From Gammaproteobacteria bacterium (lineage in GTDB: Bacteria; Pseudomonadota; Gammaproteobacteria; UBA4575), in the NCBI GenBank assembly GCA_028281205.1, contig JANQKJ010000004.1, positions 1 through 5,687 on the forward strand: a stretch of DNA of 5,687 nt, in the 5' to 3' direction. The translations under genes were made by a program, and so were the position numbers. The notes below the pieces were generated by a model. That model saw only the letters and a program-made list of their open reading frames with translations, did not search any database and had not been told where the DNA came from. This document shows, one piece after another, positions 1 through 5,614 of the stretch; the first letter of the stretch is position 1; each line of letters begins with the position of its first letter.

Positions 1-336
1 CAAAACCAATTGCAGCGCTTGCAGGACCGGCGTGCAGAGATGTTAAAACAAAAACAACAAGCGGCAGAGATTAAAGCGGCTAAAAATCCGCCCCGGCAAG
101 AAGTTTATGTGACGGCAGTGGATTCTGAACGACGTTACTATCCGTCTGCATATTTTCCTAACCGTTTTAATAAGCATTACAAGTATATTCCTGGTGTTCC
201 TTATCATGGTCGTCATTATAAGCACCACAATAAGCATGTTAGCCCGAGTAAACCCATGCTGGAGCCAGTACGTAGTGGTTTAGTGTCAAAATCTGGCGCC
301 AAACGTTCTAAAGCAGTATTTGCTGCTTCAAAGTAA
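1..336 (+). CDS. C-terminal part of an unrecognised basic, Tyr/His-rich protein (5' end outside window)
   Basis: The reading frame is open from base 1 and ends at TAA 334-336. The first possible in-frame start here is a TTG at base 10 with no convincing ribosome binding site, so I treat the gene as truncated by the window edge; 111 codons are visible. The visible part has three zones: a charged Gln/Lys/Arg/Ala-rich helix (QRLQDRRAEMLKQKQQAAEI), a middle rich in Tyr, His, Pro and Asn (RRYYPSAYFPNRF, YHGRHYKHHNKH), and a Ser/Lys-rich tail ending AASK. It has very few acidic residues and is strongly basic. No enzyme motif or membrane segment is visible. The mix of a charged helix with a Tyr/His/Pro low-complexity tail resembles C-terminal regions of some exported proteins of unknown function, but that is only a resemblance. 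The next gene starts 115 bases downstream on the same strand. Confidence is for this being a real coding region, not for any function. Confidence 0.7.
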   Translation, partial: QNQLQRLQDRRAEMLKQKQQAAEIKAAKNPPRQEVYVTAVDSERRYYPSAYFPNRFNKHYKYIPGVPYHGRHYKHHNKHVSPSKPMLEPVRSGLVSKSGAKRSKAVFAASK

Positions 337-439
337 GTTAATAACCAAACTGCTAACGACTGCACCTAGTATAAGGTGGGTTTAGATAATGGGCTGTTTT
401 TGTTAATGTACAGCGCCTCTTTACTTCAACTATTCATTC

Positions 440-445
440 AGGAAG
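440..445 (+). promoter_or_regulatory. Ribosome binding site of the methyltransferase-like gene
   Basis: AGGAAG lies 6 bases before the ATG at 452, a standard Shine-Dalgarno spacing. It supports 452 as the true start of the 403-residue protein. Confidence 0.75.
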
Positions 446-451
446 CTTTGT

Positions 452-1663
452 ATGAGCCAAGTCGTTCTACATCTCGGCGAACAATATATCGAAGAAGACC
501 TCGAGTATTATTTTTCTGGAGAGCGAGATAAAAATAACCAAGTTCGCCCCGACGAAAAAATATATAGCATGACGCCGTTCAGTGAACACATACAAATGGA
601 TTTCTCTGATGGTAAGGTTGGGAATTTTTTCTATCCAGTACTTCCCGAGGCGTTGGATCGTATTTACATTGGTATTAGTGTCTCGTTATTTGCTAATCAC
701 TGGGGTGCGTCTTTTTTATTGGAATTATTAAAACATCTCAAGCCAGGTGGTTCAGTTGTGCTTCCTGTATATCCTGAGGGCCAGGCCCATGAAAAAGATT
801 TTTGGTCGCGCAGTTTCCTGGAAAATATTTTCTTGAGTCGAGAACGCTGGACTGGTTTCAGTAATTTGACTGCTGAAAATGATGGTGTGATGTCCATGCG
901 TGTCGGTCGCAAATGGCCGGCACCCATGCCAAGTAGTATTGAATGGTTTTTTAAACAACGCAGTAACTTGTTACTGGCGGGATTGCAGCAAGATTATAGT
1001 GGTGAAGATATTATTTCACATTTGAGGGAAGTGTTTGTCCCTTTATGTAAAATGATGTGGCATGAATACACTATGAGTGCTGTCATTGAGCGTATCATTA
1101 AAGATTACATAGGCAAAAAACACGCTGTTAAGCTCACCCATATTGGCTGCGATTATGGCCTGCTGGCTAACGATGTCATATTGTCAACTTTAGTCAATGT
1201 TGAACAAGCCAGTTCATGTCATGTTGGAGCATGCAACCAGAATCTGAAAGAAAGTATTGCTAGTTATTTTTCTGCGCATACTGAAAATAGTCACAGCATG
1301 CAATTTGTTAATCAGGCTGGTGACTGTACTTTCGCTAATGTACCCAATGTTATAGTGCTAAGTCAGTTGATGCCTGTAATACAGGCTGATGAATACCAGC
1401 AATTAATGCAAACGGCCTTCAATCAGTTGGCGCCAAAAGGAGTGCTGGTTGTGTATGAGGATCTGACTGGTAATGCTTCAGCAGTTGCACAGTTAGATGA
1501 TTGGATGAACGCTTTGGGGGAGGTGGAAACTCATTCTGCTATTGCCACAAGGACAATTGAACCCGGAGTGGAAATTAGCCAATACTCACTTGCAGTTGAA
1601 GAAAATCTGCGTCAGGAAAAAATCAATAGAGATAATGTATTTCGTGTGATTCAAAAAGCATAA
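452..1663 (+). CDS. Tandem, degenerate SAM-methyltransferase-like protein (403 aa)
   Basis: The ATG at 452 is set by AGGAAG 6 bases upstream. The protein appears to contain two class I methyltransferase-like lobes. The N-terminal lobe begins with VVLHLGEQ (residues 4-11), placed like the first strand plus glycine loop but lacking GxG, and ends with LKHLKPGGSVVLPVY (93-107), the typical 'LKPGG' strand-turn late in the fold. The C-terminal lobe has LTHIGCDYGLLA (228-239), closer to a SAM-binding loop. It then has CHVGACNQNLKES (256-268), where the acidic residue that usually contacts the SAM ribose is missing, and NQLAPKGVLVVYEDL (324-338). Around 155-220 is a linker rich in aromatic and basic residues. 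No signal peptide or membrane segment is visible, so it is probably cytosolic. Family knowledge suggests SAM binding in the second lobe at most; substrate unknown. The first lobe may be structural. A convergent small gene lies 28 bases downstream. The coding call is secure; the methyltransferase assignment is moderate and rests on motifs only. Confidence 0.75.
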   Translation: MSQVVLHLGEQYIEEDLEYYFSGERDKNNQVRPDEKIYSMTPFSEHIQMDFSDGKVGNFFYPVLPEALDRIYIGISVSLFANHWGASFLLELLKHLKPGGSVVLPVYPEGQAHEKDFWSRSFLENIFLSRERWTGFSNLTAENDGVMSMRVGRKWPAPMPSSIEWFFKQRSNLLLAGLQQDYSGEDIISHLREVFVPLCKMMWHEYTMSAVIERIIKDYIGKKHAVKLTHIGCDYGLLANDVILSTLVNVEQASSCHVGACNQNLKESIASYFSAHTENSHSMQFVNQAGDCTFANVPNVIVLSQLMPVIQADEYQQLMQTAFNQLAPKGVLVVYEDLTGNASAVAQLDDWMNALGEVETHSAIATRTIEPGVEISQYSLAVEENLRQEKINRDNVFRVIQKA

Positions 1664-1691
1664 ACCACACTCCAATATATTACTACCTTTA

Positions 1692-1862
1692 CTACATTAA
1701 GTTGTATTGGGAATGCTCAGCCCAGCCGTTAACTTTGCGTCGGTCATTGCCCGAGCGACGTGGTGTTTTATTAATTTCGTAGCGTACTAACTCTCGGCGT
1801 TCACTCGCATTGATACGTCGTTCTTGTAGACGGCGTTCCTTACCAATATATGGATTGCTCAT
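1692..1862 (-). CDS. Small Arg-pair-repeat protein (56 aa), function unknown
   Basis: The frame extends upstream to an ATG at 1916, but I choose the ATG at 1862 because AGGAAGGA sits just upstream (bases 1879-1872, 9-base gap), whereas the 1916 ATG has no good site. The protein begins MSNPYIGKERR. It carries a periodic motif of paired arginines followed by a few residues: KERR, QERR, SERR, then PRRSGNDRRK, with RYEINK between. It is very basic, has no Cys, no hydrophobic segment and no signal peptide. Similar 'ERR/DRR' strings occur in short proteobacterial proteins and at the N-terminal edge of PilZ domains, where an RxxxR motif binds cyclic di-GMP; no PilZ beta-barrel is present here. Nucleic-acid, lipid or nucleotide binding would fit the charge but is inference. 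It converges with the methyltransferase-like gene (28 bases between stops) and diverges from slt. Confidence 0.65.
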   Translation of the reverse strand: MSNPYIGKERRLQERRINASERRELVRYEINKTPRRSGNDRRKVNGWAEHSQYNLM

Positions 1863-1871
1863 GATGCTGCT

Positions 1872-1879
1872 TCCTTCCT
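1872..1879 (-). promoter_or_regulatory. Strong ribosome binding site deciding the 1862 start
   Basis: On the minus strand the sequence AGGAAGGA precedes the ATG at 1862 with a 9-base gap. It selects this start over the in-frame ATG at 1916, which would add 18 unlikely residues (MIRHHEEDKPLTEEGSSI). Confidence 0.7.
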
Positions 1880-1952
1880 CAGTTAGGGGTTTATCTTCTT
1901 CATGGTGCCTAATCATATCCGTATCTGCCTAAACATGCTAAAAATTTAATGT

Positions 1953-2026
1953 GGGGTGATTCACTAATTTCCCCGGATAGTCCATAGTGTAAGGGGTGGC
2001 CGCAGGTAATTGTTTGAAGGACTGCG
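1953..2026. other. Leader region of slt with competing inverted repeats
   Basis: The divergent intergenic region holds several short complementary blocks: GGGG at 1953-1956, CCCC at 1971-1974 and GGGG at 1993-1996, so the central CCCC could pair with either flank. CACTA (1962-1966) and TAGTG (1985-1989) form a further inverted repeat around GGATAGTCC (1975-1983), and CGCAG (2001-2005) pairs with CTGCG (2022-2026) around a GAAGGA (2016-2021). All stems are only 4-5 pairs, so structure or regulation is a guess. No confident sigma-70 promoter could be picked on either strand. Confidence 0.3.
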
Positions 2027-2035
2027 CAATTTTCC

Positions 2036-4024
2036 ATGAAACAAGAGCGTATAACGTACATTATTCTTAATCAGATGAAATTACCTTACATGAATTGGCC
2101 TGCATTTAGCTTCACCAGCGTATTTCTGGCGATCATGGCTTTGGCGCTAATAGTCACCAAAGCGGATGCGGCCAGTCTGACTCAACAGAGACAGATGTAT
2201 ATGGATGCACGACACGCACTTGCATCAGGTAATACTAAAGAATTCAACTATTTAGCTAATCAGCTAACAGATTATGCGTTATATCCTTACTTGCAATACG
2301 AAGAGTTACGGCGACGCATCAACACTGCACCAGAGAGAGATGTGCGCATATTTCTGGACAATTACTCATTTATACCTGCTGCTCGTTATATCCGCCAGGC
2401 ATGGTTAGATGCGCTAATGAAGCGTGGCCAGCACGCAAAATTCCAACAGTATTATGAGCGGGGCAGCAATGTCGCTCATCAGTGTTTTGACTTGCATACA
2501 CGTATGGCCTCAGGCTCGGTACCAGATGCAGTGAGTGCAGTTAAAGCTTTTTGGTTAACTGCCCAATCACAACCTAAACAATGTGATCCTTTATTCACAT
2601 GGCTAGAAAAACAAGGATATTTGACTGAAGAACTTATTTGGCAGCGTATTGATCTTGCTATGGCTGATAGCAATATCAAGCTGGCAAAATACCTAGCCGG
2701 AAAATTGAGTACTGAGCAAGTGCATTGGTTTGCTCTATTGAACAGTGTGCACCATACGCCGCAAAAAATATTAACTGATCCCGATTTGCAGGATGACCAT
2801 CCCATAGCACGCAAAGTAATTGCGTATGGTGCCAGACGTTGGGCTAGAAAGGATGTCGCTGAGGCAGCAAAAGCCTGGCAGCAACTCAGCGAGAAGTATC
2901 AATTTACACAACAAGATAAAATTCAAACACATGCACAAATTGCGTTAGTCGCTGCCTGGCGTCATCACCCAATGGCGCCTGCGCTAATGGCCAGTCTGCC
3001 GGATAATATTGAGGATGTGGAGGTACAGGAATGGCGTGCACGAGCGGCCTTACGCGCAAATGATTGGCCAGCTGTACTAAGAAGCATTGTGCTGATGGAT
3101 ATTGAAACTAAGCAAGCGCTGGAGTGGAAATATTGGCGTGCACGTGCACTTGAAGAAATGGGTATCCATGCCGATGCTAAATTTATTTACGATAAAATTG
3201 CGCGTGAGCGTGACTACTATGGTTTTCTTGCCGCAGACCGGGTGCAAAAACCATATGAAATGAATGAAAAGCCATTACAATTTACCGACTTTGAGATTGG
3301 CAGAATATTGGATTATCCACCATTGATTCGTGCACGCGAATTACTCGAAGCCGGTCAGACCTATCATGCCTATCAAGAGTGGAAATTCCTCACTACTGGC
3401 TTTGATAAAAAGAAATTACAGATTGCCGCATATATAGCGCATCAATGGGATTGGCATCACACGGCGATTTTTACTGTGGCTAGAGCACAGCATTATGATG
3501 ATCTGCAACTTAGATTCCCGCAGCCGTACGATGATATCGTACTTAAGAATGCGCAAAAGTTTTCTTTGGGTCCAGAGTATGTATATGGTGTGATGCGGCA
3601 GGAAAGTGCGATGAATAGCTTAGCTAAGTCCCATGCTGGAGCCAGAGGTTTGATGCAGCTTATGCCGGGTACGGCTAAAGATGTAGCTAATAAATTGAAT
3701 ATCAAATCACCGAGCCGTAATGCATTAATGCAGCCTAAATTAAATGTACAGTTAGGCAGTAAATATTTGCGCTTAATGCTGGATAAGTATGATAACCAGC
3801 AAGTACTTGCTACTGCTTCGTATAATGCCGGCCCCCATAGAGTGAAGCGTTGGTTGCCATCCGGCAATAAAATGCCTGCCGATGTTTGGGTTGATACAAT
3901 TCCTTATGATGAGACGCGCAAATATGTGCGACGTGTTATGGCTTATTCAACAGTTTATGAGTGGAGAATGGCACAAAAAACCACACGCCTTCAGTCGCGC
4001 ATGCCGCCAGTGCTTACTAAATAG
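2036..4024 (+). CDS. slt: Soluble lytic murein transglycosylase (Slt family)
   Basis: This periplasmic enzyme cleaves the MurNAc-GlcNAc bond of peptidoglycan, leaving a 1,6-anhydroMurNAc end. A signal peptide precedes TKADA|A (predicted cut near residue 45). The long alpha-helical superhelix follows (about 50-390), with repeated helical units such as EWRARAAL and YWRARALEE. Next is the linker domain around YYGF (394-397) and RFPQPYDD (493-500), then the lysozyme-like catalytic domain. The catalytic Glu is E523 in VMRQESAM. Supporting motifs are ARGLMQLMPGTA (536-547), ASYNAGPHRV (594-603) and the C-terminal PYDETRKYVRRVMAYS. At 662 residues it is close to E. coli Slt (645 with signal). The start is uncertain: GAAGGA is 14 bases from the ATG at 2036, too far to be ideal, and an in-frame ATG at 2075 (MKLPYMNW) would give a more normal signal peptide. 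DUF924 follows after 20 bases, probably co-transcribed. Confidence 0.92.
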   Translation: MKQERITYIILNQMKLPYMNWPAFSFTSVFLAIMALALIVTKADAASLTQQRQMYMDARHALASGNTKEFNYLANQLTDYALYPYLQYEELRRRINTAPERDVRIFLDNYSFIPAARYIRQAWLDALMKRGQHAKFQQYYERGSNVAHQCFDLHTRMASGSVPDAVSAVKAFWLTAQSQPKQCDPLFTWLEKQGYLTEELIWQRIDLAMADSNIKLAKYLAGKLSTEQVHWFALLNSVHHTPQKILTDPDLQDDHPIARKVIAYGARRWARKDVAEAAKAWQQLSEKYQFTQQDKIQTHAQIALVAAWRHHPMAPALMASLPDNIEDVEVQEWRARAALRANDWPAVLRSIVLMDIETKQALEWKYWRARALEEMGIHADAKFIYDKIARERDYYGFLAADRVQKPYEMNEKPLQFTDFEIGRILDYPPLIRARELLEAGQTYHAYQEWKFLTTGFDKKKLQIAAYIAHQWDWHHTAIFTVARAQHYDDLQLRFPQPYDDIVLKNAQKFSLGPEYVYGVMRQESAMNSLAKSHAGARGLMQLMPGTAKDVANKLNIKSPSRNALMQPKLNVQLGSKYLRLMLDKYDNQQVLATASYNAGPHRVKRWLPSGNKMPADVWVDTIPYDETRKYVRRVMAYSTVYEWRMAQKTTRLQSRMPPVLTK

Positions 4025-4044
4025 CAATTACTGCTTGTTAAGTA

Positions 4045-4650
4045 GTGAATCAGGAAGTACAAAACATTCTTGATTTCTGGTTTGGCAGCTTGCAGTGCCC
4101 GACAGATATTCACCAAGATAAAGCTTCCATGTGGTTTGGTGATGGCGCGGCCTACGATCAACTGATAAAAGAAAAATTCTATTCTTTGCACAAGCAAGCA
4201 TGCCGTGGGGATTTAAAAGATTGGGAGTTGGAGGCGCATTCCATGCTTGCCTTAATAATAATGCTCGACCAATTCTCTCGGCATATTTATCGTAATCAGG
4301 CACGCAGTTTTGCACAAGACCAACAAGCAATAGCGTTGGTTCAGCAGGGCATACAAAAAAATCTTGATAAAGAACTGTTTTTTATCCAACGCAAATTTTT
4401 TTACATGCCATTGATGCATGCTGAAGATATCGATATCCAGACGCTATCAGTTAAAATGTTCACTCAATTGTGCGATCAGGTACCTGCTGAATTGCATGAC
4501 ATGTATGCAAAATCACTAAGCTTTGCTCAAAGCCATTATTATGTGATTGAAAAATTTGGCCGCTTCCCTGAACTAAATGAAATTTTAGGGCGTACTAGTA
4601 CACGCGAAGAGTTAGATTTTTTGGCAACGGGTAAGTATCGGTTTTTGTAA
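4045..4650 (+). CDS. DUF924 family protein
   Basis: The start is GTG at 4045: a stop codon (4039-4041) lies just upstream in frame, and the next Met is residue 29, inside the conserved domain, so GTG is the only sensible choice. The ribosome binding site is weak. The 201-residue protein matches the DUF924 pattern along its length: ILDFWFG (8-14), MWFGDG (29-34) followed by D38, LALIIMLDQFSRHIYR (68-83), FAQDQQA (89-95), FFYMPLMHAED (118-128), and FGRFPELNEILGRTST (171-186). The family is an all-helical, TPR-like cytosolic protein of unknown biochemical function that usually spans about 180-200 residues, so this copy is full length. The conserved Asn of the usual 'RN' after DQF.R is His here (SRHIYR). 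It sits 20 bases after slt on the same strand, and its stop is 3 bases from that of the opposing glutaredoxin gene. The family call is solid; the role is unknown. Confidence 0.88.
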   Translation: MNQEVQNILDFWFGSLQCPTDIHQDKASMWFGDGAAYDQLIKEKFYSLHKQACRGDLKDWELEAHSMLALIIMLDQFSRHIYRNQARSFAQDQQAIALVQQGIQKNLDKELFFIQRKFFYMPLMHAEDIDIQTLSVKMFTQLCDQVPAELHDMYAKSLSFAQSHYYVIEKFGRFPELNEILGRTSTREELDFLATGKYRFL

Positions 4651-4653
4651 CTT

Positions 4654-4911
4654 TTATGCTGCTGTTAAAATTGAGTCTAGGCCACCATTAGATTCTAATT
4701 TTTCCAATGCCTCATAACCGCCAATCGCAGTATTGTTGATAACAATTTGAGGTACGCTGCGTTGATTAAAGGCGCGCATTACTTTGAATGCTAGCGCATC
4801 ATTGTAGTCTAAATTAATCTCATTGTAAGGCACGCCTTTAGTGTCCAGTAAAGACTTTGCAAGGTTACACTGAGAACATTTATCTCTTAAATATATATCA
4901 ATGTGTGTCAT
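4654..4911 (-). CDS. grxC: Glutaredoxin, GrxC-type, with CSQC active site
   Basis: This 85-residue protein has the full small-glutaredoxin layout: first strand THIDIYL, active site C12-S-Q-C15 followed by NLAKSLLDTKGVPYNEI, the cis-proline strand SVPQIVI (V53-P54-Q55), and the glutathione-binding IGGYEAL (63-69) before the final helix. Members normally reduce disulfides and glutathione mixed disulfides with glutathione in the cytosol. The usual CPYC is CSQC here; both cysteines are kept, so dithiol chemistry remains possible, but losing Pro and Tyr should shift redox potential and glutathione contacts. The ATG at 4911 lies inside the 3' end of the peroxiredoxin-like gene (14-base overlap), with only a weak TAAGAC site upstream, so translational coupling is likely. 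Its stop faces that of DUF924 with 3 bases between them. Confidence 0.9.
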   Translation of the reverse strand: MTHIDIYLRDKCSQCNLAKSLLDTKGVPYNEINLDYNDALAFKVMRAFNQRSVPQIVINNTAIGGYEALEKLESNGGLDSILTAA

Positions 4912-5536
4912 GATAAGTCTTAATGGCAGGCACAGGCTGCGGTTCAGCTATTTCATCAAGTAATGCCTGTTGATGAATTAATTGGTTAGAAAAATTTATT
5001 TGTGAGAATTTAATGCGCTTATTTTTCTCTATTAAGTACATCGCATTCACATGTAGGCTTGAAGGGAAATAAGACTTTGCTCTCTGTTCAAATAACTCAA
5101 ATGGGGTCTCTATCTCATGTGTTACCAGGCCATACTTTAAAAATGCGCCCAAGTGCTGGTCATGCAATAAATTAATATTTAATGCAACATTGTTTTGAGA
5201 TAAGCGATTTAAAAATAATTGGTCTTGGCTAACTACAAAGTGTTGTATGTTTAGATCAGACAATTTTTTATTAAGACTAATAATTTCTTCGTCATCTGTA
5301 TGCATGCTATCAGTTGGAGAATAAAAATTTATCACTACTGGATTTTCCTCAAGTGAATCATATAGTGTAATAAAATCACCATGATTATTGACTAGAGTGA
5401 AATCCTCAGCAATTGTCTCTAAGCGTGCACATGAGTTACGAATTTCTCCTATTCTCCTGTCACGAATAATTTGATTCTTGACTTGAATTAAGTGTTGATT
5501 TGTTTGTGCTGAATTAGTCTGAGATAGTTGCATCAT
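4898..5536 (-). CDS. Peroxiredoxin-like (AhpC/TSA) protein lacking the catalytic cysteine
   Basis: The 212-residue protein aligns by pattern with the long AhpC/TSA 'peroxiredoxin-like' family. It has an N-terminal helical lead (about 15-40), AEDFTLVNNHGDFITLYDSL (43-62) in place of the usual 'PdFtLpd..G..v.Lsdl', NPVVINFYSPTDS (65-77) where the family has 'GPVVLtFYRGgWCPYC', then LLHDQHLGAFLKYGLV (123-138) and an NAMYLIEKNKRIKF strand (164-177). The peroxidatic-cysteine loop is replaced by SPTDSMHTDD and the only cysteine in the protein is C36, outside the fold core. Classical peroxide reduction is therefore not expected. It begins with ATG-ATG at 5536 behind a weak GATAAG site, has no signal peptide, and overlaps the downstream glutaredoxin by 14 bases, so the two are almost certainly co-expressed. 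A non-catalytic partner, chaperone or sensor role is inference. The fold call is fairly confident. Confidence 0.78.
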   Translation of the reverse strand: MMQLSQTNSAQTNQHLIQVKNQIIRDRRIGEIRNSCARLETIAEDFTLVNNHGDFITLYDSLEENPVVINFYSPTDSMHTDDEEIISLNKKLSDLNIQHFVVSQDQLFLNRLSQNNVALNINLLHDQHLGAFLKYGLVTHEIETPFELFEQRAKSYFPSSLHVNAMYLIEKNKRIKFSQINFSNQLIHQQALLDEIAEPQPVPAIKTYHDTH

Positions 5537-5562
5537 CTTATCACTGGTATCTATGTCTTTTT

Positions 5563-5584
5563 AAAAAGAACGTCCTTGTTCTTT
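5563..5584 (-). terminator. Weak hairpin with T-run, possible terminator on the minus strand
   Basis: AAAGAAC (5565-5571) and GTTCTTT (5578-5584) are perfect inverted repeats with a 6-base loop. Read on the minus strand, the second arm continues into a run of five T. The stem has only two G-C pairs, so termination would be weak. The position fits the end of a possible minus-strand gene stopping at 5615. The neighbouring CTTTTTAAAAAG (5557-5568) is itself a palindrome. Confidence 0.3.
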
Positions 5585-5614
5585 ATTCATCCATGAAGTT
5601 TATCTCTATTATGA

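Noticed and set aside
363..401. CACCT/AGGTG hairpin (363-378) with a T-run at 397-401 as a terminator after the first gene
   Set aside because: The stem is 5 pairs and the T-run is 18 bases away, so it does not fit an intrinsic terminator.
406..531. Short plus-strand frame from ATG 406 (about 41 codons)
   Set aside because: It has no ribosome binding site, overlaps the start of the 403-residue gene in another frame and its Arg-rich end looks like out-of-frame reading.
1960..1988. TTCACT / CATAGT with 17-base spacing as a sigma-70 promoter for slt
   Set aside because: Only four of six bases match in each box and it overlaps the inverted repeats, so it is no better than chance in AT-rich sequence.
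3138..3149. Palindrome GTGCACGTGCAC
   Set aside because: It comes from repeated Arg-Ala codons in the helical repeats of slt.
3526..3542. GTACGAT/ATCGTAC inverted repeat with a 3-base loop
   Set aside because: It is within slt at the conserved RFPQPYDD region; a 7-bp chance stem in coding sequence is not enough for a regulatory claim.
3493..3867. Long minus-strand open frame opposite the slt catalytic domain
   Set aside because: The plus strand carries unmistakable transglycosylase motifs there; the opposite frame is a shadow with no recognisable features.
4426..4437. Palindrome GATATCGATATC as an operator
   Set aside because: It lies inside the DUF924 coding region and simply results from the repeated codons for Asp-Ile-Asp-Ile.
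5568..5581. GAAC-N6-GTTC as a LexA-type SOS box
   Set aside because: The Gram-positive LexA box has a 4-base spacer and the proteobacterial box is CTG-N10-CAG, so neither fits.
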